Below are positions 12,321 through 25,230 of a stretch of DNA of 64,000 nt, in pieces (position 1 is the stretch's first letter; every line of letters starts with the position of its first letter). Below the pieces are notes generated by a model. The model did not search any database, had not been told where the DNA came from, and saw only the letters and a list, made by a program, of their open reading frames with translations. Made by a program: the position numbers and the translations under genes. Source of the DNA: Prostheceraeus crozeri (Eukaryota; Platyhelminthes; Polycladida; Euryleptidae); NCBI GenBank assembly GCA_907163375.1, contig CAJQUW010004464.1:118269-182268 (forward strand). Reading direction: 5' to 3'.

Positions 12321-12600
12321 TCGTTTCAACTCTTTTAAAATCTTGATGCGGCATAGACATACTGCAAAAATCTTCGACATGTATGAAAATCAAACTCGGA
12401 TCATTCTATATTCTGCATCGTGTTTGCCACTGGTTCAAATAAGAACTTCTTCACCTCGATAACTTCATGATGATTGTAAGGCATGAAGATTATTTTTTTA
12501 GGTTTATCTAGATTTTGATGCGATTAAGACTTCCTGCATAAATCTTCGGCATACGAATAAAAATCAGATCGAATGACCGAGTCCCACCTTATTAGTTACT
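12320..12600. repeat. Two very diverged satellite-like monomers
   Basis: Two successive stretches carry 'tcttgatgcgg..atagacatactgca...cttcgacatgtatgaaaatc' and a weaker copy ('cttcctgcataaatcttcggcat...aaaaatc'). Spacing of about 175 bp and shared order of words suggest old members of the satellite family. Confidence 0.4.
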
Positions 12601-15180
12601 GATGTTAGGCATGCAAGGGATTCATTTAGACATGAATTAATTCATCGCACATAAATATACAATCAAAATTTTTAGCCTTCGATCCGTTTTTCTCGTATAA
12701 TGTTATAAAAAAAATTCGCGAAATTATCACTAACAATACAGATCAAAATCATCATACTTGGCATTACGATTACATGGATCTATCCTTAGTATACTAATGC
12801 TATATGAGAAATTTTCCTGTCCTGAGAGAAAAGGATGGAAGTCGTTACAGTATCCGAATGTATCTTTAACAGTCCTGCGTTCCCGATTTCGTTTGTTGCG
12901 CTGTTGGAGTCATTAACTTAACCTATAACTGAAGACGCTGAATAGATTATCATTAATGAATTCTGTCGGGGAGGTGAATTACTTGCTATGGTAATCTTTC
13001 TTTCATCTAGCATCTCTTATTATCATAAATATTCTAATTTTCATTATTGTCAATATCACCAACAACGAACCATTAACAATAGCCTATATTTTATAAATAT
13101 AATCCTCCCGTTCAATCAGAATGAATACGATGCATTGCTTCGAGATCTCTTTATGCTATATACGCAGCACGACCAGACAACATTTTGTTTACTCGATTGT
13201 CAGTAACACTTATTAGCGTGATCACTATTAACAAATCAATGTGAATACTCGTATCATCAAAAGTGTAAATAACCAACAATGGTTACTACATCTATTATCT
13301 CTCGAGTAAACAAATGCTATTTTTTCGAACTGACGCTTTAATATCTCGAAATCTATTCATGTTTGAAAATAGTTCTGGGGAGTCTTTTGAAGTTACGTCA
13401 AATAACTCAATAAATTGAGTGATGATTCGAAAACGAACATTAACTCAAGCAACTAACATAGTGAACTTGTCATCGATTCATAGGAGGGATGTGCACTTTT
13501 CTTTTTCTTTGTTTGATCACTAAAAACGTAACAACACGATGGGCGTATCAGAAGTAACAGATCCCTGATTCAAACAATTGACGTATTTTACTATAATTAA
13601 TATCATGCTGAAAAATTGACAGGGTGAATGAAAACTTCATCGATCTTTCTGTTCTGCTATTAAGGAATTGAATAAAGTGATAGATATTTGAGGATTCTCA
13701 ACACACATCATACAAATAATGATCTCTAAAGATAATGCATATATTTTAGGAGTTCTTTAAAAAACCATTTTCGACGCGTTATCATATGATTTTAGTTCAA
13801 AAAAATTTGTCAGAATCAATAAGTATTAACCTATATAATATTAACGGCACATCCCTGAAATGAAACCAACAAAAATTGAACGAAACGATATTACCTTTCA
13901 AATACCTGAAAAAAGAGATGCTATGAGTGAATCATTTCTTTGAGAGCTGGAGGATATGAATCTCACATTGTTTGTATAAAAATGCTTAATGAATGAAGAG
14001 TTCTCCTCAAAATAAATAATACAAGCTTAACTATGCCGAACAATAAAATAGTATTGCCATCTCAAGTCTGTTGTCTAGTATGGTCCTGGATCATGATCCT
14101 ACCTTCGTACTGGATCACATTAACATATAAGTACACTTACATAAAGTGTAGAAAATATTAGCTACATTGTATTCATTTACTTACGGTTGATTCTCAGTAA
14201 GTCGTATATTCTTTTGCACGTAACTTATAATTATCATTTCATGTGTACGTACTCGTTAGGCCTACCTACAAAAATCTTAGTTTCGTATTATATCATCACT
14301 TTCGTTACCCTTTACTCAAATGGCATGGACGTAAATCTAATCTATTTCGTAAACATGGGTCTGTGTTGTCTACTCCTATTACAGCGGAGGTCTCACGAAA
14401 ACTTTTGAAAGGAAAAATACAAAATTTCACTCATGCTTACTCGTTTTATGAAGCAGTATAAGCTGTATATTTAGTCCTACAAGTATTATAATAGATTATG
14501 CTTAATGACGATTACCTTAACCATCACTAAACAGATGCCGTCCAATGGATGTGGTAATTTACGCTAAACTAGTTCGATTAATTAAATTGCTATTTTCCCT
14601 TATTGACGACTATTAATACGTAAGAGAACTGACCTTAAGACTGGTATTTCATCAAGATTTCAGCTATCTTATAGAGTTGCAAATTCAGTCGCTAAATAGG
14701 CATGGATCTCATCTTTCATCTCAGTGCTAAATCGGCGGAATTTCGTATTTCAACCGATATGTTATTTGAGTACGAATTCATGAATCACAGGATTAAAGCT
14801 CTCATGGAGATACAATTGCAGTAAATTATTCACACACCCTTTAAAATCTGTAGGGACTTCGACAAAGACTTAAATCATAACATCTCTACTTACATCTGCT
14901 GGAGTGCCCTATTCTTTGATTCTCTCATGATCTATAAAAGAAAAAGTACTGTCATGAAAGCAATTTATAGCGACCAAAACTTAATAACATTCGAAAATGG
15001 AAAACAGCTTTCACTATCTTCATCCATCTCTAGACCCAATTAAGAAGGCATGTTTTTGTTACTAATATCTGCGACATTTGCTTGCTGTCTAAATTTCCAA
15101 CATGCTTAAAAAAATTCGGATCTCCCCATCTTCAGTAACGATGCTTTTACTGACAAGTAAACTTACACCATCTTTTTGAC
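12600..15180. other. No gene recognised; one possible small inverted-ended repeat
   Basis: No supported coding region. AGGGATGTGC at 13486 and its complement GCACATCCCT near 13845 could be ends of a MITE of about 370 bp, but no target duplication was seen. Confidence 0.35.
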
Positions 15181-15695
15181 TTTAACTGGCTACGATTGAA
15201 ATATCAACAAGTCGGTCAATATAACATCTATCAGAAGTATAACATATATCAGGAGTTTTATAAAGTCAATATAACCTCTAGCCAACAATAAACGTCGCAG
15301 TCACATTTATTACATGTGAGCTCTGTAACTCTTCACGAGACATTGACTTACTGTATAGATTCTCGACATGTGTGAAAATCGACTTCGGACCTATTTATCT
15401 TTTTGACTTTCAACACCTACGCTTAAAACATTAACTCCTAAGTCAATATGACGTCAGGACGAAGTCAATTCAACGCCCTAACCACTTTTGGTTTATTTCA
15501 CGTCTGCTAATGTTGATATGACATTGATTTATTGTACAGAGTCTCGACATGCGTCAAATCGACCTTCGAGGCATTTGTCTTTTTGTATGTAACTCCAACT
15601 CCTTCGAATAGCAAATCCCTGGTCAATACGACGTCATGGCGGATCAAATTCAAAGACCAAACCTTATTTGGTTTATTTCAGCTCTGTAGCTGATT

Positions 15696-15919
15696 ATATG
15701 ACATTGACCTACCGTATAGATTCTCGACGTGTGTGAAAATCGACTTCGAATCGATTCATCATTTTCACTTTATCTGCCTCCGCTTCAGAGATCAACACCC
15801 TAGTCAATGTAACCTAGCTTGCCGAAGTCAATTCAACACCCCATCCACATTTGATATAGGCTATACGAGCTCTGTAACTGTTCATATGACAATGACTTAT
15901 ATTGCATAGTTTCCCGATG
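15696..15919. repeat. 224-bp duplication, copy 1
   Basis: Read by eye as identical to 16452-16675, while surrounding monomers differ clearly. This marks a recent multi-monomer duplication or gene conversion. Confidence 0.85.
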
Positions 15920-16451
15920 AGCGTTAACCTGACTTTCGACGCATTTATCTATATCGTACCGGTATGTAACTCCAACTGCTTCAAATATCAACTCCTTAAT
16001 CAATATGACATCACACCGAAGCCAATTCAACGCCCTAACCACATTTGGTTCATTTCAGCTCTCCAACGGCTGATACCACAATGACTTATTGTATAGATTC
16101 TCGATATGAGTAAATTCGACATAGGACCGATTTACCGTACCGGTAGCTTCTGGACTTAAACCGACTACGCTTCAAATATCAACACGTTAGTCAATATAAC
16201 CTCTAGCCAACAATAATTAAACGTCGCAGTCACATTTAGCACATTTAAGCTCTCTAACTCTTCACGTGACATTGACTTACTGTGTAGTTTCTCGACATGT
16301 GTGAAAATCGACTTTGGACACATCTATATTTGTGTATTTAACTTCAACTACCTCAAATAGCAACTCCCTAGTCACAAAAATCTGTTGCGGAAGGCAATTG
16401 AACGCCTCAATCACATTTAGTGTAGGCCTATGTGAACGAATCTAACTCTTG

Positions 16452-16675
16452 ATATGACATTGACCTACCGTATAGATTCTCGACGTGTGTGAAAATCGAC
16501 TTCGAATCGATTCATCATTTTCACTTTATCTGCCTCCGCTTCAGAGATCAACACCCTAGTCAATGTAACCTAGCTTGCCGAAGTCAATTCAACACCCCAT
16601 CCACATTTGATATAGGCTATACGAGCTCTGTAACTGTTCATATGACAATGACTTATATTGCATAGTTTCCCGATG
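16452..16675. repeat. 224-bp duplication, copy 2
   Basis: See copy 1. The match stops sharply at CCCGATG, after which TAGGCCTA-rich single-copy sequence begins. Confidence 0.85.
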
Positions 16676-16679
16676 TATA

Positions 16680-19600
16680 GGCTTATATAATAGATTTAAG
16701 ACCATTTCTTTTGAATTAGAAAAGAAAAAATATATAGCCTATATTAGTTGAAAAAAAGAATATCGGCTATAGCTGAATAGTGCTGAATATTACTTAATAA
16801 AATAGTGTTGTATATGAGTTTATACAATATAGGTATACAATATACATAGGTCTACAATATAGGGCCTATGTATGTATATTTATATATAAGGTACATTATT
16901 AGAAGTTCGGGTGATCTTACGCAATTCATCTTCTTGTAGGTGCTATGTAATAATTCAATTATAGCTGATGTTGTCAAAAGATACGGTAGAATATCAGGTA
17001 AGTAGGTAACTAAAAAGGCTAGGCCTACTGTATAAAGGCCAAGTTATCGGTATAGGGCCTACATATTGCAGTTAATACAGTATTAATACTATGTCAAGTT
17101 CAAATTTAATCGAGTGGAAATAATTAGGACCTAAATAATAGATAATATTCAAAATGAATAATTTAAGCTGGTATTCAACAATTTCACCCTCATTTTTGAT
17201 AAGTTGGTAGGTCCTAAGGATGTTATAAAGATTCTGACTTAGCTTAGGCAAGGTAACTTGAAAATGTGTTAATCGTTCGGACCTCTTTGGTTCGGACTGT
17301 GAAAAAATTGACGCACGCGCTATCTAAGTTATATAATTTCAGAAATTAGGAATTTTAAGTTATCTAATTTAGTCGCTACTTATCTTTGATATTTCAAGTA
17401 GGCTACCTATCTTAGGAAGTTTATGTTGATATAAATCTTCGGCCTTCTGAAAGCTCAGATAAACTAAACCAGGTTCAATCCTCTCTAAGTCAGTATACAG
17501 TAACTAGCTAAATCACCGAATAAAAATTGGATTCACTGACTTCATAATTCGCGTATCATTATGTATGTGGTTTGTAATCCTCGTTGCAGTCTTTATCCAA
17601 AACAAATATGGTCAACGATATTTTGGAAATCACACATTTCTCAAGTGAGCTATCTCATTAAATCTCTAGATACCGTTAACTGAAATGGTGAAATAGCTAA
17701 AGTATTTGTTAAAAATATGGTGCAATTTTGCCCATGGATGGATATAATGCCACAGCAAATTCCCCCGTATCATATCAGATCCAACTTTGTCGACAATTTA
17801 AAATAATCCAAAATAAGAACTTTATTAAATAGTGTATTTAAACAAGTGAAATTTCACACACGGTTTCAACATGGACATTGACTTACTGTTTGAAAACATA
17901 TAACATTTTTGGACACTATTCTTCGAAATTCTGAAATACTGGAACAGGAATTTCGCAATATTTTATAAGTACAAGATGTCATTTAAGTGGAAATTATGAT
18001 TTGCATATATTATGTCTCGGCAACTATGAGAATATTGCATTTGTAAGTCTATGTCGGACATAGACTTCCAAATGACATAGTCTTACGTCCGTGGTTGCGT
18101 ATAGGACATAGACTTACACCAGCTGCGCAACCACAGTGGTTGCACAAACACTATTATTTGCATTCTTCGTGTTCGAGGAAGTACTACGATAGCCACATGT
18201 AAACAACTCAGTTTCGTCATCTTTATTCAGATAGATCTATACATGAAATAAACGGCACTCGTTCCTTAACCGAGACTTCGATGTGTTGGCATTGGTCTAA
18301 TTATAGTCTACTAAATTTGATGCTGTGTTTAACAAAAATAAGAGCGAGCGGATAATTAAATGTTATCTGACATCAAGAGACAGGAGAAGTTTACTCAACA
18401 GTTCTAAATTGCGAAACCGCTAATGAATCTTGCTATTCTCAATTGATGCATTAAAAGTTACAGAAGTGACAAACACTGCAGTGTAAAACTAGCCAGAAAC
18501 GTTTTTTCCAATCTCTGACATTTAATTCAGTCGTTTTAGCTGACTATTTTGCTTCCCCTGCTGAATGGAATAACTTTGATTCAGCTACATAAGAAGATTG
18601 ATTGATTATATTATTGGATGAAAGATCTACACATCAAGTAGGCCTAGGAGATGAATTCAATTGAAGGATTCTTGACAAAATCTAGCTGGAATAGCAGATA
18701 GAAAGTGTGAATCCGCCCCTCTACCACTGATGTCGAAACAGCCTGAAAGAAATAATTGAGTAGTCGAAGAAGTCAAGCTACTATTGAAATATTATATCCT
18801 CGTCTGCCTGAGTACATGCATGTAATGCCGTTACCGGATAAGTCTAATGCCTATGCGAGTATAAACATAAGCTAAAATGATAGATGTGGACCATGGTCCT
18901 CACTAAGCTTGAAAAGTTCTTAAGAAATCGAAGTTTTATTTGGAAAAATGTAAAAAAGCTTGAAACCTAATTCAACCGGGCAATCAATTAAATCCATGAA
19001 AACAAACTTTATAATGCGTAATGTGCATGCTACATACGAGTATATTATACTATTTAGAAAATTTAATGTTACATAAAAATAGAGTTTGTTGAAACTATAA
19101 TTGCTTTTTCCTTCGTTGTTTAATTGAAACTTATATTGGAACGATGAAATGAAAAGGTAGGCCTGCATAATCAACATGAGCCTGCGGTCAGTTCCATAAA
19201 GAGGAATACAAGACGGAAAATAATATTTTTCATTGAATTTATTATGGGCGTGATCCGTGCACGTTTGTACAAAACACAATTCATTATTTTGTCGACATTT
19301 CTCAACACTTTAATCCAAACAGTATTCGCGATTTCACAGGGCCGACTACATGGCCCGATAAAATGCTATTTTTGAAATATTCATCCGCACAAAATATGGT
19401 GCATAATAATTTGAAATTCAGAATTTTGTGTTCAGTGCGAAAGTGGGTTGGAAGAAGTCGTCAATCCTCATATCAGCAAAAAAGCTGTTTTGTACACCGT
19501 CCATGCAAATATTCTTTGTCACACCATTGACGCAAAGCTTTATTAATTACTGCAAAATATGTCGAGAATTCCGTACTCTTGGGGCCAAGATTCGCTATCC

Positions 19601-19690
19601 TTCATAAAGTGCTCCATCTGCTCTTTTTATCTATCAAATTCTCTCAGTCAATGCCGAAATATTTGTCTTGTTATTCGCACTTGGCGCACT
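16680..19690. other. No gene recognised; palindromic patch near 18.05-18.15 kb
   Basis: AT-rich DNA with repeated TAGGCCTA-like words near 16.8-17.1 kb. A perfect 23-bp palindrome (AAGTCTATGTC to its complement) lies at 18045-18067, next to 'gtggttgcg' and 'cgcaaccac'. No open frame is convincing; that of 18920-19279 on the minus strand has biased, low-complexity composition. Confidence 0.45.
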
Positions 19691-20220
19691 GTTGCCGGTA
19701 CTAATGGGTCATCTCTCCCCACGTATTCAAATTTGTCTAAAATCCTTAGAACTGAATCAATCTTTACACAACTTCAGCTCCAAATTTATGAGATTATTTT
19801 CTACCCATATGCAAGAATTTATGCAAATCGGACAGGTACTTTTAAATTAGAGATGACAAATTGAAGTGTAGAGATGTCAGCAACTTGAACTGACTTCGTC
19901 TAATCGACGCATTATTGTTGTATGCATTGTTCTCTATCCCTCTTTGTCTCATCATTGCCGTCTAAAATCTTCCCACGACCACTAACCTACCACACATTTC
20001 TCAAGTTAAGTACTATGTAGTACGGGTATTAGCATGTAGTATAAGTCAAATCAAGCCGCTGACCTCGCTACAAATGGTATCGTCTCTAATTCAAAAAGTA
20101 ATTGTCCGATTTGCACAAACGCCTGCATATGGTTAGAAAATATACTCAAATACTTGTATCTTAGGTTTTGTGACGATTTATTCATTTATACGGATTTTAG
20201 ACAAATTTGAAAACGTGGGG
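19690..20220. repeat. Dispersed repeat with inverted arms
   Basis: The left part (about 19700-19860) and right part (about 20075-20215) are inverted relatives: 'ccccacgtattcaaatttgt' against 'acaaatttgaaaacgtggg', and 'ttaaattagagatgac' against 'gtctctaattcaaaaag'. A second, half copy lies at 40610-40940. Non-coding; a MITE or foldback family is likely. Confidence 0.6.
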
Positions 20221-20512
20221 AGATAACACATAAGTACCCGATTGCATACAAATGTTATTTATTGATCAATATGCTGACTAACGGACTTGAAATCAGCAAA
20301 AGAAACATTTATTAAAATCAATTCATATCTGAAAATGATTATCATGGTTGCTAAATAATATGTAAGAGTAATGAATAAGCCTTCCCATAGAAAAAAATTA
20401 TTGAAATACAGCGTTGAGTTGAAATATTCATTGACTTGGGAGCAATTGCTTGAAACATTCATGCTTAGCACATCCTAACATGCATAGATGACTTATAGCC
20501 ATAGTTATCATC

Positions 20513-20524
20513 ATGTAAAAGGCA
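20513..20524. repeat. Putative target-site duplication, left
   Basis: ATGTAAAAGGCA occurs here and again at 22265-22276, exactly bordering the Penelope-like element. Length fits the variable duplications of that class. Confidence 0.6.
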
Positions 20525-20569
20525 TTGTAGTGTGGCCTTGAGACCATGCCTCCACGTATCCGGTTGATG

Positions 20570-20686
20570 ATCAAAATAACAAGAGAAAACGTCTTCGGAT
20601 ACCATTTCTATCTATTAACTTGTGCAACGTTTCGCTCACCGAGCTTATTCATGCACAGCGCAGCAGTGAAAGATCTGTACAACAGC
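20570..20686. repeat. Left inverted repeat of the Penelope-like element
   Basis: Starts ATCAAAATAACAAG and ends AACAGC. Its mirror copy ends the element at 22265. The first 22 codons of the open frame lie in this repeat and are therefore not original RT sequence. Confidence 0.88.
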
Positions 20687-22017
20687 TCGATAGTTTTGTT
20701 AATTGGTTATCAACTCTGAATATGGATAGCACGATGGATGTTTGTCACGCCTCATTAGATGTCGTGAACTTATATGGAAATATTCCTAGGGAGGATAGTG
20801 AAGATGATGTCGGGATTTTTACCGTCTTGAAGCAATTTGTGATGGAGAATTCTCATATGAACAATATTCTACATACACTTGATATTGACGATGTGATGGA
20901 TTTGATCTCATTAGCCATTAACTATGAGTACGTGCTTTTTGATGGTTCTACATATGTTCAAAGCAACGGTCTTGCGATGGGTAATCCTATTGCTCCTCAG
21001 CTCGCAATAATTTACATGAATTCTATTGAGCGCAAAATCCTGTCAATGTTGCCCTCCTCAGTTATTTGGAAACGCTATATTGATGATATTTGGATCGTTT
21101 GGCCAGCCGATATATCTAGTGAGGTTTTATTGAATATCTGCAATTCCATCTCCAAAGTAATCCAATTCACTATTGACTTACCGAGTGAAAACAATTTCCT
21201 TCCATACCTGGATTGCGAAATTCAAAAGAAGATGGACAATACGTTTGCTTCGCGTCTTTACATGAAAGACATACACAGCGGTAATATACTTCCGTGGAAT
21301 TCAGGTGGCCCGATGTCCCAGAAACGCTCTGTGTTGATTGGAGAACTTACACGTGCTGAGAGAAGATCCACTAATCAAGTAAATTATGATTATTCTGTCA
21401 ACAAAGTGTTTGAACGCTTCACACAAAATGGTTACCCATTGCAGTTTGTCAGGAAAACTTTCCGGAAATTGAAATCCAAAGTAGCATCAAAAGCTCAAAC
21501 AAATCAGCAGGATATGGTAACCTTGAGGATCCCTTACACCAACGAGATTATGAAACGGAAGATTTCCAGTCTCATCAGAAGAACGGGGATGCACGACAAA
21601 GTTAGAGTCTGGTATGATGCTGGGAGATCTTTGAAACGCAAATTCCACCCACCTAAGGAGAGACAGAAGTGTCCGACCAACTGTGTTAGTTGCAACTTCT
21701 CCAAGATTGACCGCGACTCATGCTTTGAGAAGAATCTTATCTATAAGATCCAATGTAAATTGTGTCAAAAATTCTATATCGGTGAAACCTCACGAATGAT
21801 TGGTACTAGGGTCAAAGAGCATGTTTCCATGACCAACCCTTCGGCGATCAAAGATCACTTTATTTCTGACCATGCTGGCAACGTAATTTCCGTTGAGTGG
21901 GAAATTATTCACCGCCGACAGCATCATTTTTTGAAAAGAAAATCATTAGAGAGACAATACATAATTAATGCAGGTGACAATCTGATAAACAGAAATGATG
22001 GCTACATTTTCGCGTGA
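20620..22017 (+). CDS. Penelope-like RT/GIY-YIG protein, N-terminally truncated
   Basis: 465 codons. RT motif A is SLDVVNLYGNIP (45-56), then SNGLAMGNPIAPQLA (115-129) and the catalytic YIDD (153-156). The fingers region normally ahead of motif A is absent, replaced by repeat-derived codons 1-22 and a short stretch of true sequence. A zinc-binding linker CPTNC..C (351-358) leads into a GIY-YIG nuclease: LIYKIQC (373-379), FYIGET (385-390), R397, H401, E444 and N450, the expected catalytic layout. Family proteins are usually 700 residues or more, so about the first third is lost. The endonuclease half looks complete; reverse transcription from this copy is unlikely. A helper copy elsewhere probably supplied its enzyme. 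Confidence 0.87.
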   Translation: MCNVSLTELIHAQRSSERSVQQLDSFVNWLSTLNMDSTMDVCHASLDVVNLYGNIPREDSEDDVGIFTVLKQFVMENSHMNNILHTLDIDDVMDLISLAINYEYVLFDGSTYVQSNGLAMGNPIAPQLAIIYMNSIERKILSMLPSSVIWKRYIDDIWIVWPADISSEVLLNICNSISKVIQFTIDLPSENNFLPYLDCEIQKKMDNTFASRLYMKDIHSGNILPWNSGGPMSQKRSVLIGELTRAERRSTNQVNYDYSVNKVFERFTQNGYPLQFVRKTFRKLKSKVASKAQTNQQDMVTLRIPYTNEIMKRKISSLIRRTGMHDKVRVWYDAGRSLKRKFHPPKERQKCPTNCVSCNFSKIDRDSCFEKNLIYKIQCKLCQKFYIGETSRMIGTRVKEHVSMTNPSAIKDHFISDHAGNVISVEWEIIHRRQHHFLKRKSLERQYIINAGDNLINRNDGYIFA

Positions 22018-22149
22018 CACAAAACGTTTCATGTTTTGTCAGTCTACCTCTGCCTACTTATATTTCAATTTTAGTAGTACATTTTTTCTTAGCATAGAGA
22101 TTGGATGACATTGTTTTAGTGACTTTTACTTACTTCGTAAAGCATTTGT

Positions 22150-22265
22150 GCTGTTGTACAGATCTTTCACTGCTGCGCTGTGCATGAATAAGCTCGGTGA
22201 GCGAAACGTTGCACAAGTTAATAGATAGAAATGGTATCCGAAGACGTTTTCTCTTGTTATTTTGA
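22150..22265. repeat. Right inverted repeat of the Penelope-like element
   Basis: Reverse complement of 20570-20686, beginning GCTGTTGTACAGATC and ending TTATTTTGAT. Confidence 0.88.
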
Positions 22266-22276
22266 TGTAAAAGGCA

Positions 22277-25215
22277 GTTCAAAGGTTTAGTCATTAAACA
22301 TTGTGCATCCCAAGATCAGATCATTTACTACTCTAGTACTCTAAGATGGCATTTTACATATGTGGGCATGGGAATACTAGTGCATTTGGCCTCAACAGTT
22401 AACCTAATGTCCCAGCAAGAAATTCAATGTGACATTAATTGGCTCTTTTCTAGTCTCCCTTCGCCAGTAGTTAATAGTCAATTCTCTCTATGCGAGAGTT
22501 TCAGGACCATCACATGGCCACCTCTACAGTTCTGATTTGAATGTATTGCTTAATAATACCTTTATTCTGCAGTCATCGAGCAGCAAATGGCCTGTCGAAA
22601 CCCTGATTTTTAAGGTGAATCATTGCGACGACAGTTAATGATATAGCAGCAATAAAAAATCGCACATTATGTTTCCGCTGGAACCTAGTCAACGAGCGCA
22701 CAACTTGTGACGTCACATACGAGTCCTAATCGTCGTCAGCATAAGTTATACCCGATATCTAAGTTATTCGTGTCCCTAGGGCCATGATCCCTTTCAATTT
22801 AATGCGATTTACGTAACGTACAACGTGCTATGGTACTGGCTGGGGGGAAATCAAAAAAGAAAGCATTACTTTTCATTTGTTAACTGTACGATTGGATAAT
22901 ATAAAAATCCAATCTCGAATAATCGAGATCTCGGCAGGGTAATCTCGAGATCTTGAACGCCTAAAATGGTTGAGATCGCGAGATTGAATTCATTAGATAG
23001 GTATGGTCTAAGATTGGTATCGATATATCTTTAGCCATATATTATCTTTGTCCATATACGAAGCTGTGTTGCATACTATAACGCAATGCATTTTTTTTAT
23101 TTTGCAATGTTACTTAAGCAAATATTAAGAAAATGAGATTGAAGATAAAACTTCAGTTTTCTTCGGAATGACGTTTCAAGCATGGTGCATGTTTTCACGT
23201 TTATAATGCATTGAAGAAAGAGTCTAGTGTTATGTATGTTTTGTAATACCGAAGGAATCATTTCTAAACATCGTCTTGAGGCAAATATCATGAATTGAAC
23301 ACTTCTCACTTCGAAAATTCGACACCCTGATCTTAATTTGATTTGCAGCATCCAAATGAGTCAATAAAGTCAATAAATGTTTATTTGCAAAACTTTTGGA
23401 AAACAACTGGAGAGCATTCAATTGCAACACATTGAACACACTGGCACACGTTCATAGGAAAAGATGGAAAAAAGATTGCGCACGGTCAATGAGAGGTGAA
23501 TGAATTCTTGATCCCTTTTTGGATGTTAATTAGTTTTTTTCTTTGGAGATCAAGCGCATGTCGTTTGCCATCTAAAGAAACTTACCGATGGCTTTTATAT
23601 TCTTTTGGAATCAGATTATTCATTGATTCATGAAACTCAGTCCAGTTGTCACAAATACACTTTCACCCTAATTCAAAGACTGCTATCTGTCAGTCGATAG
23701 ATGCATGATGTCCCGATATCATTGTCAAACTGAACATAAGGAAAGCAAACAAACCGAAAGTTGCACTGAGCTGAGCCACAGCATGCAGCCATTGAACAGT
23801 GTATTTTGTGGCATTCGACTTTTAAAATAGGCTACCTATTTTATTTCAAAACACAATACATGTAACTGATATTTATATAAAATTCGATATTCTCTAAAAA
23901 GTATCGCATAGCCTATATCAAATCTATACTATAGGAATCTCTTATGGCATGCAAGTAGGCCTAGACCTAGGTAGAGCTAATTCTATCAAATCTACATTGA
24001 AATTTTCATAAGGAACACAGCAGAAGTTGCATTCAAATACGCTGTGAACATCTTCCTCATGCTGCACTCAAATGCTATAGACCCAATGTTTGAATTTGTC
24101 AATCGACACTTCAGCTGCATTTTGGTACTGTGGATTAATGCCATTGCTATGGTGTCTGTCATATGAGGATCGCGTGATGATGTCATCGCAAAATGGTGGA
24201 GTAGGTTAGTAAGTCTATTTTGAATGGCAATATGAAGCATGATAATGAGCTTGAGCTTGCGCATTGTACATTATGGCATATTTTGCTGATGAATAGTATT
24301 TAAGATTATTAATAACTTTTGTGTGTCTGTTGGGCGTACATGTACATGCAAAAGTCTTCTGTGTCTGCTATTGGAGAAGCCTAAACCATTCATGGAAGCA
24401 GATGTCTTATCAAGCACACCTATTTTCAAGTCTCCATTGATTCTTTATTATCATATTATTAAAATAGATTGTTAACAATTTTGTCGGCAGAGTTCTGATG
24501 AGCCTGTCAGGCCTTTCATGACTCCATCTTGTAAAGCAATCACCAGGGTTGCCGTGGGTTTGGGGATTCTGTGGGGATTCTGAAGATTTTTGACATTAGC
24601 AATCAGAACTGACATCATATCACACAATCAACTTCGATGTTGAATTACAAAGTATTACGCAGCCTACCCATCTAAATATCAATGCTGATCATTTTCACAT
24701 TAGTAACACACGTTCATTAATTTTGAATGACTTATAATGATAGTTCCAGGTGTGTCAAGGACGTCTGAAGTGTAAGAACTCTGCAAGTCTCCTTTACTGC
24801 AGAGCCGAATGGAGACTTACAAATATTAGCTCTAATAGTATAAATAGCCCAGATGAAATTATTTGTGATATAATTAAGCTTGCGTGACCAATGCGATTAA
24901 TCATTACTAACCAAGATTTTCAACTTATTACGGTATAGAAGACCTGTTGGGTCCAGGCCACAAAAAAGACACATGAAAATGTTGAATGATTTTTGTCGTA
25001 TATGTACATGAACAGTGTGATGAAGATTTCTCACACCAAATTATTCAACTGTAAGCCATCTACTCGCATTGCAGTCATAGTTATGATAAAGATTTTCACT
25101 TGTCCACGATTTTTGTCAGAACTTTCATTTTCATCTGATAGGCATCCTCAACTGCACACTTAAGTGTGCCTCAATGAATGGTTCAATGCTGCATTTCATC
25201 ACCATTCACAAATGA
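22277..25215. other. No gene recognised
   Basis: Single-copy-looking AT-rich DNA. A cluster of ATCTCGAGAT-type inverted words lies at 22910-22990. Open frames around 23.1-24.3 kb show no family signature. Nothing else supported. Confidence 0.45.
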
Positions 25216-25223
25216 GTCAACAT
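25216..25223. repeat. Target-site duplication GTCAACAT, left
   Basis: The 8-bp word GTCAACAT here is repeated at 38552-38559, each directly outside a TAGGGTGG terminus. An 8-bp duplication is typical of hAT transposons. Confidence 0.82.
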
Positions 25224-25230
25224 TAGGGTG

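Larger units (their letters stand above)
15180..16680. repeat. Second, diverged satellite field
   Basis: At least seven monomers of the same family with more sequence drift, including a good main-array match at 15270-15420 and another at 16150-16310. It contains a recent local duplication: 15696-15919 and 16452-16675 look identical over 224 bp at an offset of 756 bp. Confidence 0.75.
20525..22264 (+). mobile_element. Penelope-like retroelement, 5'-truncated
   Basis: A 1.7-kb insertion bounded by a 12-bp direct repeat, with 117-bp inverted repeats at 20570-20686 and 22150-22265 that match almost perfectly. Inverted terminal copies are a known arrangement of Penelope-like elements. Between them is one open frame with the later reverse-transcriptase motifs and a GIY-YIG endonuclease. 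The near-identical repeats and the unbroken frame suggest a fairly young insertion. Confidence 0.85.

Noticed and set aside
13486-13855. AGGGATGTGC inverted pair as a MITE
   Set aside because: Only 10 bp of inverted match and no target duplication; left as a remark.
18920-19279. 119-codon minus-strand frame
   Set aside because: Phe/Tyr/Ile-rich translation typical of AT-rich non-coding DNA.
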